43,720 nt of DNA from an uncultured Bacteroidales bacterium (GCA_902772455.1 CACYAW010000021.1:1-43720); one strand, 5' to 3'. Counted from the first letter of the stretch, positions 6,593 to 15,413 are shown. Translations and numbers: made by a program. The notes: a model not told the origin generated them from the sequence alone.

Positions 6593-7642
6593 ATGGGCGG
6601 TCAATCAGGCATCAGGAAATTTGTGTGTCGCTCGTTGCTGGCGTTGCTCCCGGTAGCGGCATTTGTCGCATTGTACCTTGTTGTGGACCCTTTCAAGGTG
6701 GTGCATTCCTATGACGGCATTTCAATCGCTCCAGGCGAGACGCTTGAGCGTATGCCCAACAAGCGCTATGTGGCTGTCGAGGGCTTGAAATATTACAATC
6801 CCACCCGGCATTACGATTCATTCATCTTCGGATCCTCGATTTCTTCTAATTTCACTGCTGCCGCTTGGGCCCGGAATCTGCCTGACAGCGCCAGTATCTA
6901 TCACTTCACGGCAGGAGCCGAGACTTTGTCGGGAATACGTGACGAATTGCGCTACCTCATTGACAACGGCATTCCTGTGCGTCATGCCTTGATGATTATG
7001 GAAGAGGAAATGTTCCGTCGTCCCAAGCGCTACGAGGAGATGCCGTTTGTGCCGCATTATGACGTGTCCCCCGCCATTACAAGGCTCCATTTCCATCGCT
7101 TGCATTTCAACGCTTTCCGCGACCCGTACATCTTCCTGTATAAATTGTGGCCCACACAGGGCTTAGCCAACAAGTTGGTCGAGGACGGCAAGATGTCCAC
7201 CATTCCCAGCGGACGTGATGAGTTGATTAACGAGGATTCCAGCCGCGGACTGGATTCTCTCATCCAGGGAAACCCCGAGCAGTATTACGGCGAGAGAATG
7301 TGGCTGGTGAATATGGTTCCCACACCCGACCCCAAGCCGTTAAGCATCGACGCTGAAGCACAGCAGACCTTGCGAGAGATTGCCGATATGGTGAACAGCC
7401 ACCACATCGACTGTGTGGTGATTGTGCCGCCGCAGTTCCGCAAGTCGGAGCTTTCACCCATCGACCATGCGGTCCTGTGCGAAATCATGGGTGAAGATAG
7501 GGTTAACGACTTCAGCGGCGACGACGAGCTCATCCATGACCTGCACAGCTACTATGACGGCGTGCACATTCTTACATTCCGTTGTTCGCAGCTCATCGAC
7601 CGCTGCTATTCACGCCGCGATAAACCCCTTATTCTGCAATAA
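6593..7642 (+). CDS. SGNH/DltD-like partner of the MBOAT acyltransferase
   Basis: A 349-residue protein with an N-terminal membrane anchor (about residues 12-31) and the rest probably periplasmic. It shows SGNH-hydrolase features: FIFGSSISSNF with the likely nucleophile Ser81 or Ser82, and near the end YYDGVHILT with Asp322 and His325, the usual D-x-x-H pair. DltD, AlgJ and AlgX have the same layout and work with an MBOAT protein to acylate envelope polymers. The gene starts three bases after the MBOAT stop. The family assignment rests on motifs and gene order, since overall similarity to named members is low. Confidence 0.75.
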   Translation: MGGQSGIRKFVCRSLLALLPVAAFVALYLVVDPFKVVHSYDGISIAPGETLERMPNKRYVAVEGLKYYNPTRHYDSFIFGSSISSNFTAAAWARNLPDSASIYHFTAGAETLSGIRDELRYLIDNGIPVRHALMIMEEEMFRRPKRYEEMPFVPHYDVSPAITRLHFHRLHFNAFRDPYIFLYKLWPTQGLANKLVEDGKMSTIPSGRDELINEDSSRGLDSLIQGNPEQYYGERMWLVNMVPTPDPKPLSIDAEAQQTLREIADMVNSHHIDCVVIVPPQFRKSELSPIDHAVLCEIMGEDRVNDFSGDDELIHDLHSYYDGVHILTFRCSQLIDRCYSRRDKPLILQ

Positions 7643-7677
7643 ACATCAACCAGGCTGGATAGCCGATGATAAGACAA

Positions 7678-7713
7678 CGAGGGTGCGCCACACATGCAGT
7701 GGGCGCACCCTCG
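7678..7713. terminator. Bidirectional hairpin between convergent genes
   Basis: A 12-bp perfect GC-rich stem (CGAGGGTGCGCC 7678-7689 with GGCGCACCCTCG 7702-7713) lies between the SGNH-like gene (plus) and the C10 peptidase gene (minus). There is no long T tract on either side, but the position and stem strength fit a shared terminator. Confidence 0.7.
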
Positions 7714-7738
7714 ATATCGCTTATCGGTGCTGGACTGA

Positions 7739-10700
7739 TTACCAGGTGCCTAACAGCAGGAAGTCGATCAGTATAGTGACGTCCGTGAGATTGACCTCAC
7801 CGTCAATATGGCAGTCGGCAGCCATGGTGTCGATGTCGGTTGATTCGGGATTAAGCAGGTAGTCAACCAGTGCTGTGACATCCAAGATGCTGATGCGGCC
7901 ATCCCTGTCCACATCGCCGCGCACGTAGCTGGGAGCATCCTCGGCATTCTCGTCAAGGACAATCTGCAACTGGGTGGCATTGCTGTTTTCCGATACATTG
8001 TCAGCGTACGCCTCAAATGCTTTCACAGTGCCTTGGGCAGCTTTCACGAAGTGACTGCCGGCAGCGTTCAGGAAGTAGGCGTTTTCGATGTCCTTCTGGA
8101 CAAAATCTCCCACAACCATGTGGTAGGTGCCGCTCGTGATGGCCGAGGGATTGGGCTTCACGGTCACGTTATGACCGCTGAAGACGAAGGTCTTGCCACG
8201 CATGTCGGTACCGTTGGCGCCATCATAGGGAGCCACGAAATAGGGCACGTTGGGCTCAAGTTCATTGCCCATGTACTCGGCCAGCAGCTGTGCGTCGTCA
8301 GAGGTGTCCTCTTCCTGGTCAAAGTCGCATACCCACAACCCCTTGGGGTCGGTCTTGCTGTGCATCCAGTCGATAGCCTCGCCATCGGCGGTGACACTGG
8401 TTGCGGCAAAGGGCAGTACCATGGTGTTCCAGCCTCCTGCTTGGCCGGCATGGCGGCCGTTGGTGAAGGTGCGCTCATAACTGATGTTGTCAGCCTTGAA
8501 GCGGTAGGGAGCATAGAAGTCGTAACCGTGCTTTAATACGATATCCGTTTGGGCGACATGGTTCTTGATGATGTTCTTGGCTTCGAGGCCTGCAGGGGTG
8601 TATTTCTCTTCGTTCCCGATGTAATACAGTGCATTGGGATTATCATTAGGAATGAGAGAGGTCAGGTTGAGGCCTTCGAGACTCACGGCTGCAGCATTGT
8701 CGGGAACACGGATGCCGTTGTAAGGTTTATAACCCACACGGTTGCCGTTACCGTCCCAAACCACCATACCGCGGTTGATGGTATAGTACTTGGATTCACC
8801 GGGTTTCACGAGGTTCTTGGTGGAGTCGTTCTCGTTGCGGCCGAAGATGTTGAGTGCATAGACCGAACCGAAGGCCAAGTTATCGAACTCGAAGTAGAAC
8901 GTCTGCGTCTCGCCGGCGGGGATGACCACGTTACGGCTCAGGTAGGTCACCATTGTGCCATGACCGTTCTCGTCAACGTAGAACAGGGGAGCCAGAATAT
9001 AGCGGTTGTACTCGCCCTCGGTGTTGTTGTTGGTCACATCTACCTTGAACTTGATGTGGCTGTCATAGATGTTCATGTCCTCATCGGCGTTCAGGGCATT
9101 GATGTCCACGCTTAGGTTCATCGGGTAGGTTACTGAGCCGGCGATGGATACCGAGCCAGTGCCGGGAACGGGATCGCTCCAGGTGTTGTCAAAGGTGGAA
9201 ATGTAAGCATTCTTGGTGCCGGCATTCTTCGGGGTGAAGTTAAAGGTCACCACCTTGGTGCCGCCGGCGGGAATCTCGGCCTCGACAACGGTGGTATATT
9301 CGGCGTACTCGTCCATCGGCTCATTGCCCACATAGAGGAACAGCCTGCCGCTGTAACGGTCGGTGCTGTTGTTCTTGACAGTAACGTGGCATTGCTCGGC
9401 AAGTCCCACTTTCTCGCCTCCAGAGAATTCAAAGTTGGTGGCTTGGAGGTTAACAACAGGATGGTCGGCCATCGTCATCCAGTTGCCGTTGATGGTAGCC
9501 TCGATATAATAACGGTCGCTCTCAATCATGGGATCCCACACGTTGCTGCCGGGAATGCTGCTCACAGGAACAATCTTGTAGGTGCCGTCGGGGAGATTCT
9601 TAGCGAACGGATAGGTAACCGAGCTCTGGTTATCGGGCCAGCTGTCGGTAATGGAGAGAAAACTTGAACCATAATAGGTCTGGGCAATGATCTCGATGAA
9701 GTTGTCGTCCATGTCATACAGAGCGATGCCGCGCAGATACTTCGTGCCATCGTCGATGTGGTCCTCGGCAGTAACCTTGATATAGCGGCGCTTGGTGAGC
9801 TTGAACGAGCCGTCGTCGCTGCGCTCAAAGGTGCGAGTGCCTGTATAGTACATGTTCCAAACGGTCAGGCAGTGGTCAACCTGTTCGGGTACACCGCTAT
9901 AACCTGGCTGGATGCCGATGACGGCCGTCTGGTCGATGTTGTAACCTTCCAGGCTGGTTGTGGAACCGATGCCTCCGGCATAGGGGTTGAGCACCGACAG
10001 CACGAAGTAGCCGTCTCCCAGGCCACCCCAGCCCCAGTTGATGTGGAACAGGTCTCCATAAGCATAGCCGTCGCACACAAACGAGTGTCCGCCACCCGTG
10101 CCGGCTCGGCCGTTATAAATCATGGGACGGCCTTCGACCAACTCTTGGTAAATCATGTCTTCCCAGTCGTCCTGCTCATAGTCGCTGCGGTAAACCAGCT
10201 TGGCGTCATAGTTGAAGTACTCGTTCAAGGCGGTGGGGATGTAGGGGTCACTGGTGCTCGATGCGTTCAGGCCATACTGCATGTGGGCGGCACAGCCGGC
10301 ATAGAGCATAAGCCAAGCAACGGCGTCTTTCTCGGCCGGGGTCTCGGCACCGGTATAGTTGTCGCGCATGTTGTCCCAGTCAAACATGATGGGATGAAGC
10401 GGGTCGGTGTCAAATGCACCATACTCCTCATGCCAGTAGAAGGTGACAACATAGGAAGGAATCGTCTGCGTGCAATATAGGGGGTGCTTGTAATAGTTCA
10501 TGATCTGTGCCATCGACGTGGCCACACAACCCGTGTAAGCCAGTTCGCCAATGGTATCGCCATTCTCGTCGATGTCCATGAACTCGGGGCAGTGGTCCCA
10601 GTAAGGGCCTGCCTGATCCCAGTGGCTGGTAACCAGCGGGGAGATACTGTTGCGTGTGGGTTTCATGGTGAAGGCTTCGTTATAGGTCTCGGTGATTCCC

Positions 10701-11062
10701 ATCTCATCGAGCGAAGCGATCTGGTCGCTGTAGCTGTCCAGCCAGGCTTGCATGTTGGTGGGCACATGGTTGGGGTCAAACGCACCCTTGTCGATATAAC
10801 CCAGGATGGGTGTGGTGCGGTCGTCACCCGAGACGATAACATAACCCTTGTTGCCCATGGTGTTGAAAATGTAATAACTGGGTGCCTGATGGCTGTTACC
10901 TTTCATTTTGGGGGTCTGTACAGGTGTGGACTTTAAGGTGGCACCTGGTCGGTGTTGAAGCAAGAATTTGCTTGCTGACTGCATGGCCTGTTCAGGCAAG
11001 ACAGGGGCAGCAAATGTTGCTGCTGCAAGCAGCAGTAGTGCTAATAAAGCGATTTTTCTCAT
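7739..11062 (-). CDS. Secreted C10 (streptopain-like) cysteine peptidase with dockerin-like C-terminus
   Basis: An 1107-residue protein. Residues 1-19 are a signal peptide. About 20-135 form the inhibitory Spi-type propeptide. About 140-360 form the C10 peptidase, with the catalytic cysteine in AYTGCVATSMAQI (Cys179) and the catalytic histidine in GGGHSFVCDGY (His326); HINWGWGG is also typical. A long middle part with repeated beta-rich stretches follows, probably surface adhesion or Ig-like domains. Residues about 1043-1107 carry two EF-hand-like calcium loops of dockerin type (DVDRDGRISILDV and the weaker second loop DCHIDGEVNLTDV), ending LLLGTW. It should be exported, with the zymogen activated by cleavage of the propeptide. 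A promoter is visible upstream. The Omp28-like protein at 19734 ends with the same type of module. Confidence 0.9.
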   Translation of the reverse strand: MRKIALLALLLLAAATFAAPVLPEQAMQSASKFLLQHRPGATLKSTPVQTPKMKGNSHQAPSYYIFNTMGNKGYVIVSGDDRTTPILGYIDKGAFDPNHVPTNMQAWLDSYSDQIASLDEMGITETYNEAFTMKPTRNSISPLVTSHWDQAGPYWDHCPEFMDIDENGDTIGELAYTGCVATSMAQIMNYYKHPLYCTQTIPSYVVTFYWHEEYGAFDTDPLHPIMFDWDNMRDNYTGAETPAEKDAVAWLMLYAGCAAHMQYGLNASSTSDPYIPTALNEYFNYDAKLVYRSDYEQDDWEDMIYQELVEGRPMIYNGRAGTGGGHSFVCDGYAYGDLFHINWGWGGLGDGYFVLSVLNPYAGGIGSTTSLEGYNIDQTAVIGIQPGYSGVPEQVDHCLTVWNMYYTGTRTFERSDDGSFKLTKRRYIKVTAEDHIDDGTKYLRGIALYDMDDNFIEIIAQTYYGSSFLSITDSWPDNQSSVTYPFAKNLPDGTYKIVPVSSIPGSNVWDPMIESDRYYIEATINGNWMTMADHPVVNLQATNFEFSGGEKVGLAEQCHVTVKNNSTDRYSGRLFLYVGNEPMDEYAEYTTVVEAEIPAGGTKVVTFNFTPKNAGTKNAYISTFDNTWSDPVPGTGSVSIAGSVTYPMNLSVDINALNADEDMNIYDSHIKFKVDVTNNNTEGEYNRYILAPLFYVDENGHGTMVTYLSRNVVIPAGETQTFYFEFDNLAFGSVYALNIFGRNENDSTKNLVKPGESKYYTINRGMVVWDGNGNRVGYKPYNGIRVPDNAAAVSLEGLNLTSLIPNDNPNALYYIGNEEKYTPAGLEAKNIIKNHVAQTDIVLKHGYDFYAPYRFKADNISYERTFTNGRHAGQAGGWNTMVLPFAATSVTADGEAIDWMHSKTDPKGLWVCDFDQEEDTSDDAQLLAEYMGNELEPNVPYFVAPYDGANGTDMRGKTFVFSGHNVTVKPNPSAITSGTYHMVVGDFVQKDIENAYFLNAAGSHFVKAAQGTVKAFEAYADNVSENSNATQLQIVLDENAEDAPSYVRGDVDRDGRISILDVTALVDYLLNPESTDIDTMAADCHIDGEVNLTDVTILIDFLLLGTW

Positions 11063-11154
11063 GTCAAAAATTTAGTGTTAATGTTTAATGTTATGGTTGG
11101 TAGTTGATGTATCAAATGGGTGCTTCAGGTAAACGCTAGTGAACTAAAAGCATG

Positions 11155-11185
11155 CAAAAATATAAATTTTTTTACAAATATACAA
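11155..11185 (-). promoter_or_regulatory. Promoter of the C10 peptidase gene
   Basis: On the minus strand TTG (11183-11185), 20 bases, then TATTTTTG (11155-11162), which matches TAnnTTTG. The leader would be about 90 bases long and AT-rich. Confidence 0.6.
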
Positions 11186-11221
11186 TTTTAGGCACGAAAT
11201 TTATCCTTCGTGCCTAAAATT
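11184..11221 (-). terminator. Terminator of the yitT-like gene
   Basis: A 15-bp perfect stem (11184-11198 with 11207-11221; core TTTAGGCACGAA) with an 8-base loop lies 42 bases after the YitT stop codon on the minus strand. It overlaps the -33 element of the next gene, so termination and initiation are packed together. Confidence 0.7.
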
Positions 11222-11263
11222 TTTTGATTTTGGTAGCAAAATGTGCTAAAAACTTGATTTTTG

Positions 11264-12082
11264 TTATTCTTTTTTATCTGTGTTGGGGACGGTGGCATTG
11301 GTTGCCCGTTCTGTATCGTGTTTCTTGACGCGCACTTTCAATTCGTCAAAACCAAAGCCGTACACACCGTTGACGTTGCTCTGCGTGATGATGGCCTTGC
11401 GATCGGTCTCCTTGATGATGCGGAAGATGTTCACGCTCTCGTGCTTGCGGCACATGACCATGACAATCTTGACAGCGTCCTTGGTGTACCAGCCGATGCC
11501 GTCAAGGATGGTGCAGCCGCGGTGTGCCACATTATTAATATTATCAGCAATCTCTTCCCACTTCTTACTGATGATGAGGAACTGCACGCTCTGGCGTGTG
11601 TTGTTGATGACACGGTCGGCAGCCACCGAGTAGATGACCATGAAGATGAGACCGTATACAATCTTGTCAATCGAGTGGAACAACAGATAGGACGAGCAGA
11701 TGATGAGCACATCGCAGTACATCATGGTACGACCAAAGGATATGGTGCTGTGTTTGGCGACCATTGCAGCAATGATGTCGGTGCCACCGGTACTGCCTCC
11801 ATGAGTGAACACCACGCCCAGGCCCAATCCGCATAGCACAGCGCCCAGGATGACGTTCATGAAGGTCTGCTGCTCAACAATGGGTTGGGGAAACATGGGC
11901 TGCAACACGCCAATGAAGAGTGTGCTGATGCTGGCACCGATGATGGTGCGCAACACAAACTGCTTGCCCATCTTCTCGGGAAGGATGAAGGCGGTGAAAC
12001 CAAATGCGTAGGTGAACAAGCCCAATGTGATCATCACGTAGTCTTGGGCCAACTTGATGTATTTTCTAGTCGTATCGGTCAT
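11264..12082 (-). CDS. YitT family membrane protein
   Basis: A 272-residue protein with about five hydrophobic segments in the first 170 residues (starting YVMITLGLFTYAFGFTAFI), including the loop GVVFTHGGSTGGTDIIA, which is characteristic of the YitT/DUF161 family. The C-terminal soluble part (about 195-265), with GCTILDGIGWYTKDAVKIV and a VNGVYGFGFDEL ending, is the DUF2179 domain that follows the membrane part in this family. The biochemical role is not established. The gene stands alone between its own promoter and terminator. Confidence 0.9.
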   Translation of the reverse strand: MTDTTRKYIKLAQDYVMITLGLFTYAFGFTAFILPEKMGKQFVLRTIIGASISTLFIGVLQPMFPQPIVEQQTFMNVILGAVLCGLGLGVVFTHGGSTGGTDIIAAMVAKHSTISFGRTMMYCDVLIICSSYLLFHSIDKIVYGLIFMVIYSVAADRVINNTRQSVQFLIISKKWEEIADNINNVAHRGCTILDGIGWYTKDAVKIVMVMCRKHESVNIFRIIKETDRKAIITQSNVNGVYGFGFDELKVRVKKHDTERATNATVPNTDKKE

Positions 12083-12103
12083 AATGATTGCATATTAACT
12101 CGG

Positions 12104-12111
12104 CAAAATTA
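12104..12111 (-). promoter_or_regulatory. TAnnTTTG box of the yitT-like gene
   Basis: TAATTTTG on the minus strand, 22 bases upstream of the ATG. A matching -33 element is not clear. Confidence 0.5.
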
Positions 12112-12156
12112 CTGAAAAAATCATTTTTTTCCTCAGTTTTGGCTAAATATTGACGC

Positions 12157-12182
12157 TTGTAACAGAAAAAATAGTACTTTTA
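12157..12182 (+). promoter_or_regulatory. Possible promoter of the holin-like gene
   Basis: TTG (12157-12159), 15 bases, then TACTTTTA (12175-12182), one mismatch from TAnnTTTG. The spacing is short. It lies upstream of the heptad array that forms the rest of the leader. Confidence 0.35.
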
Positions 12183-12202
12183 GCGTGCCTTTTTGTCAAA
12201 AA

Positions 12203-12235
12203 GACTAAGGACTAACAACTAAGGACTAACAACTG
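12203..12235 (+). repeat. CTAA heptad array before the holin-like gene
   Basis: Nearly perfect alternation of GACTAAG/GACTAAC and AACTAAG/AACTAAC heptads, which reads as a 14-base repeat present about twice. It ends three bases before the ATG at 12239. Confidence 0.8.
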
Positions 12236-12238
12236 ATT

Positions 12239-12580
12239 ATGGTTACAAGACTTATTATCTCGGCACTTGCAGTGCTCATCACTTCTCTCACACTCGATGG
12301 CGTGAACGTGGATCCCTGGTGGTGGTCGGTCATCATTGCCGTCGTTCTCGGCTTCATTAACTCGTGGATACGGCCGCTGGTCAAGCTGCTGGCGTTACCC
12401 ATCAATCTGCTGACTTTGGGTTTGTTCACCTTTGTCATCAACGCTTTGATGGTGATGCTGTGTTCATGGCTCGTCGGGCCGCACTTCGAGGTAGATGGCT
12501 TTGGATGGGCGCTGGGATTCAGCATTGTGCTCACGCTGGTGAGCTGGATGCTGCACTTGTTCTTCACCCCCAAGAACTAA
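12239..12580 (+). CDS. Phage-holin-family (YvlD-like) small membrane protein
   Basis: A 113-residue protein that is almost entirely membrane: four hydrophobic segments at about 3-18, 27-45, 50-75 and 85-108. The PLVKLLALPINLLTLGLF stretch is the signature of the phage holin 4 / YvlD-type family found in most Bacteroidota chromosomes. Despite the family name, nothing around it is phage-like. It is convergent with thymidine kinase, with only 14 bases between the stop codons. The function of the chromosomal copies is not known. Confidence 0.85.
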   Translation: MVTRLIISALAVLITSLTLDGVNVDPWWWSVIIAVVLGFINSWIRPLVKLLALPINLLTLGLFTFVINALMVMLCSWLVGPHFEVDGFGWALGFSIVLTLVSWMLHLFFTPKN

Positions 12581-12594
12581 GGGGGAAAATAAAG

Positions 12595-13224
12595 TTATTC
12601 GTCCTCAAATTTGATGGCGCCACGGCTCGTGCTCTCGATGCGGCGGTTGCGCCAGCAACGGCGGCACAGTGACACGTACTTGTCGTCGCCACCGATCTCG
12701 ACTTGACTGCCCTCGGTGACGATGTTGCCGCTACTGTCGATGCGCGCGTTGATGATGGTCTTGCGGCCGCAGGAGCAGGTGGACTTGATCTCCTCGATGG
12801 TGTCGGCAAGTTCAAACAGGCGGCGGGAGCCTTCAAACATGTGGGACTGGAAGTCGGTACGCAGGCCGTAGCACACCACATTCACGCCGTAATCATCGAC
12901 GATGCGAGCCAGCTGGTCGATCTGCGGGGCCGACAGGAACTGGGCTTCGTCAATAAGAATCCAATCCTTGACTACCAGCGTCTTGTCGAACATTTCCTTG
13001 AGCATTTCATACAGGTCGCTCTCGGGGTAGATCCAAGAGCACTTGCGCTCGATGCCGATGCGGGAACGTATCACGTTATCCTTCTCGCGGTCGTCGATGA
13101 TGGGCTTCATGCACAGGTATTGCATGCCGCGCTCCTCAAAGTTGTAGGCTTGGGTGAGTAGCATAGCCGTCTTGGCCGAACCCATGGTGCCGTACTTGAA
13201 ATATAATTTTCCCACTCCGTTCAT
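12595..13224 (-). CDS. tdk: Thymidine kinase
   Basis: Phosphorylates thymidine with ATP in the pyrimidine salvage pathway. With the start at 13224 (MNGVGKLYFKYG) it has 209 residues, normal for the class II enzyme; the frame stays open for another 15 codons upstream, but those residues do not fit the family. The P-loop is GTMGSAKT (12-19), the catalytic Glu is Glu93 in WILIDEAQFL, and the zinc-binding lasso shows CSCGRKT and CRRC near the C-terminus. It stands alone, with its own TAnnTTTG box upstream. Confidence 0.95.
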   Translation of the reverse strand: MNGVGKLYFKYGTMGSAKTAMLLTQAYNFEERGMQYLCMKPIIDDREKDNVIRSRIGIERKCSWIYPESDLYEMLKEMFDKTLVVKDWILIDEAQFLSAPQIDQLARIVDDYGVNVVCYGLRTDFQSHMFEGSRRLFELADTIEEIKSTCSCGRKTIINARIDSSGNIVTEGSQVEIGGDDKYVSLCRRCWRNRRIESTSRGAIKFEDE

Positions 13225-13294
13225 GCTTGTTGTCGGTAAGATGTTAGTTATCAAATTGATATATCCCAACTGCCAGTTGCAGCAAGGCCGACAA

Positions 13295-13302
13295 CAAAGT
13301 TA
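13295..13302 (-). promoter_or_regulatory. TAnnTTTG box of tdk
   Basis: TAACTTTG on the minus strand, about 70 bases upstream of the chosen ATG at 13224. A TTTG lies 24 bases further upstream (13327-13330), slightly beyond the usual spacing. The box lies upstream of the longer open frame too, so it does not decide between the two starts. Confidence 0.5.
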
Positions 13303-13438
13303 CGGTTTTCCCGCCACACTGCCACACAAATTCTCCCAAAAAAGTTATTAACAAACACACCGCCCACGCTTTTGCCCGTTAACCAGCAGAATAACACAAT
13401 TTAAGGATATTTCACGTGGGGATGTCGGGCAAATAGAT

Positions 13439-13446
13439 TATCTTTG
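13439..13446 (+). promoter_or_regulatory. TAnnTTTG box of the DUF4491 gene
   Basis: TATCTTTG, a perfect match to the -7 consensus, 65 bases before the start codon. I see no clear -33 element. Confidence 0.55.
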
Positions 13447-13511
13447 CAGGACATTTTCGGTCAGGGTGCTGTAATGGCCCTGACGTGCGGCAAAAATCAC
13501 ATAAGCGAATG

Positions 13512-13850
13512 ATGGATTTTCTATCAACATATCACCTGCAAGGCCTGGTGCTGGGCCTGTGCTCGTTCTTAATCATCGGCATCTGCCACCCCATCGTCAT
13601 CAAGGGCGAGTACCACTATGGGCAGCCCTTCAAGTGGGTGTTCCTGCTGGCGGGAGTGCTGTTGTGCATCGGCTCGCTGCTGGTGGACAATGTGCTGCTG
13701 TCGGCACTGATGGGAGTGGGGGCGTTCTCGTGCTTTTGGGGCATCAAAGAGATGCGTGAACAGCAGGAGCGCGTGCGCAAGGGCTGGTTCCCGCGCAACC
13801 CCAAGCGCACCTATCCGTGGGACGAGAAGAACGATGAATTAAAAAACTGA
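13512..13850 (+). CDS. DUF4491 family membrane protein
   Basis: A 112-residue protein with three hydrophobic segments followed by a charged tail. The sequence GICHPIVIKGEYHYG and the ending ERVRKGWFPRNPKR match DUF4491, a small membrane family conserved in Bacteroidales. I chose the second of two adjacent ATGs (13509 and 13512), because family members begin with Met-Asx-Phe-Leu. The function is unknown. It lies 28 bases upstream of trmD and may be co-transcribed with it. Confidence 0.85.
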   Translation: MDFLSTYHLQGLVLGLCSFLIIGICHPIVIKGEYHYGQPFKWVFLLAGVLLCIGSLLVDNVLLSALMGVGAFSCFWGIKEMREQQERVRKGWFPRNPKRTYPWDEKNDELKN

Positions 13851-13878
13851 TTTTCAACAACTAACAACTGATGGCTAA

Positions 13879-14559
13879 ATGCGAATCGATATACTGACAG
13901 TAATGCCCGACGCGCTCGAGTCGCCGTTGCACACCTCCATTCTGCAGCGGGCCCAGGACAAGGGCCTGGTGGAGATTCACGTGCACAACCTGCGTGACTG
14001 GAGCCTGCGCAAGCACCGCAAGGTGGACGACTACCCCTTTGGCGGCGAGGCAGGCATGGTGATGCAGATTGAGCCCGTGTGGCGGTGCATGGAGGAACTG
14101 AAGAGCCAGCGCGAATATGACGAGATCATTTTTACCTCGCCCGATGGTGAGCAACTTGACCAACCCATGGCCAATGCACTGTCGCTCAAGGAGAACATAA
14201 TGATCCTGTGTGGCCACTACAAGGGTGTGGACTATCGCATTCGCGAGCATCTGATTACTAAGGAAATCACCATTGGCGACTATGTGCTCACCGGTGGCGA
14301 ACTGCCTGCCGCAGTCATTGCCGATGCAGTGGTACGCCTGCTGCCTGGAGCCATCGGTGACGAGCAGAGCGCTTTGAGCGACTCCTTCCAGGACGGTCTT
14401 ATCGAGGCTCCCGTCTATACCCGCCCCGAGGTCTTCAACGGCTGGCACGTCCCTGAAATCCTGCTCAGCGGCCACCAGGCCAAAATCGCCGAGTGGAAGA
14501 TGCAGCAGTCGCTCGAACGCACCCGCCGCCTGCGTCCCAACCTGTTGAAAGACGACTAA
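13879..14559 (+). CDS. trmD: tRNA (guanine-N1-)-methyltransferase
   Basis: Methylates N1 of G37 next to the anticodon of certain tRNAs, using S-adenosylmethionine, which prevents frameshifting. The 226-residue length is normal. It starts [11 protein letters not shown], has [12 protein letters not shown], and shows the SPOUT trefoil-knot region [11 protein letters not shown] and [14 protein letters not shown] that binds the cofactor; [22 protein letters not shown] is the conserved C-terminal segment. An ATG at 13871 in another frame opens an overlapping eight-codon ORF ending at 13897. A short CTAA-type leader (CAACAACTAACAACTG, 13856-13871) lies in front. Confidence 0.95.
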   Translation: MRIDILTVMPDALESPLHTSILQRAQDKGLVEIHVHNLRDWSLRKHRKVDDYPFGGEAGMVMQIEPVWRCMEELKSQREYDEIIFTSPDGEQLDQPMANALSLKENIMILCGHYKGVDYRIREHLITKEITIGDYVLTGGELPAAVIADAVVRLLPGAIGDEQSALSDSFQDGLIEAPVYTRPEVFNGWHVPEILLSGHQAKIAEWKMQQSLERTRRLRPNLLKDD

Positions 14560-14604
14560 CAACTTAAAACTTAAAACTTAAAACTTAAAACTAAAAACTA
14601 AAAT
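14560..14604 (+). repeat. CTTAAAA/CTAAAAA array between trmD and ftsB
   Basis: Immediately after the trmD stop codon come four units of AACTTAAA (period 8), then CTAAAAACTAAAA (period 7). The array ends two bases before the ATG at 14607 and fills essentially the whole gap. Confidence 0.8.
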
Positions 14605-14606
14605 AC

Positions 14607-14915
14607 ATGTCTCCTTTTAAATTCCAACGTCCCAAGTGGATACCGCGATGGCTCAACATCCCGCTGCTGATTTTCGTCGGCTTTGTGGTGGTGCTGTTGT
14701 TCTTTGGGGACAACAACTACATGCGCATCAGCAAGTACCGTTCCCAAATCAACGACCTCAAGAGCCAAATCAAGAACAACGAGGACTCGGCCGCCATCTA
14801 TGACGCCAAGGTCAACGAACTCAACACCGACAAAGAGTCGCTGGAACGTCTCGTGCGCGAGAAATACGGCATGAAGCGTGTCAACGAGGAAGTTTACATT
14901 ACCGATATCCCTTAA
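14607..14915 (+). CDS. Septum formation initiator (FtsB/DivIC family)
   Basis: A 102-residue bitopic membrane protein: a short cytoplasmic N-terminus, one membrane helix (about 20-37), then a coiled coil (about 45-85, YRSQINDLKSQIKNNEDS) and the motif LERLVREKYGMKR, which is diagnostic for the FtsB/DivIC family. It belongs to the divisome subcomplex that activates septal cell-wall synthesis. The next gene follows after six bases. In this lineage it is not possible to say whether FtsB or DivIC is the better name. Confidence 0.88.
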   Translation: MSPFKFQRPKWIPRWLNIPLLIFVGFVVVLLFFGDNNYMRISKYRSQINDLKSQIKNNEDSAAIYDAKVNELNTDKESLERLVREKYGMKRVNEEVYITDIP

Positions 14916-14921
14916 TAGGTT

Positions 14922-15302
14922 ATGGCAACACAAGACAATAATACTAAAGGCAGCAACCAGCTATCAGACGTTCTGGTGCTCATCGGGTTGCTTATCATGG
15001 CAGTGATGGCCCTGTTGCCGCTGCTCAACATCAATCAAGAGTGGATGCGATGGGCATTTGCCGCCGGTGCCGTCATCGTGCTGGTGGCACGTGTGCTGGG
15101 CGTGTATCGAGGCCCCCATTTGCGCATCAAGCGCCTGCACCGCATCCTCATTTCCAGTGGCATCCTGTATTGTGCCAGTGCCTTGATGATGTTCATCTCG
15201 CAGGGGACCAACGACTGGATTGCCTTCCTGCTGGCCGGTCTCGTGATGCAGGTGTATGCCAGCTGGATGATCGAACGGGAGACCGAGAAAACTGAAAAAT
15301 AA
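14922..15302 (+). CDS. Conserved small membrane protein next to ftsB/divIC
   Basis: A 126-residue protein with four hydrophobic segments (about 18-36, 45-60, 78-92, 98-115) and a charged C-terminus. I do not recognise a characterised family. A small membrane protein in this position between the FtsB-like gene and coaX is, as far as I recall, a common Bacteroidales arrangement. It starts six bases after the ftsB-like stop, so it is probably translated from the same mRNA. Confidence 0.75.
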   Translation: MATQDNNTKGSNQLSDVLVLIGLLIMAVMALLPLLNINQEWMRWAFAAGAVIVLVARVLGVYRGPHLRIKRLHRILISSGILYCASALMMFISQGTNDWIAFLLAGLVMQVYASWMIERETEKTEK

Positions 15303-15413
15303 TCTTCATCGGACGGGTAATTCATTGTAATTGCAAAGTTTGGAGAATTTGGCAACGTCTCAACAAAATCAAAAAATATTGTGCTTTTGTGCTCTACTTG
15401 CACCAATTTTGAG

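Noticed and set aside
7739-7920. Cellulosome component, from the dockerin-like end of the C10 peptidase
   Set aside because: No cohesin or scaffoldin in the window, and the carrier proteins are not glycoside hydrolases; noted instead as a shared C-terminal module.
12239-12580. Prophage remnant, because of the holin-family gene
   Set aside because: No other phage gene is near, and this family is a normal chromosomal gene in Bacteroidota.
12567-12585. Terminator formed by CCCCC/GGGGG at the end of the holin-like gene
   Set aside because: A five-pair stem overlapping the stop codon without a T tract on the plus strand is too weak to call.
13871-13897. An eight-codon ORF overlapping the trmD start as a regulatory leader peptide
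   Set aside because: The ATG at 13871 could arise by chance; nothing else supports translation, and its codons carry no attenuation-type signal.
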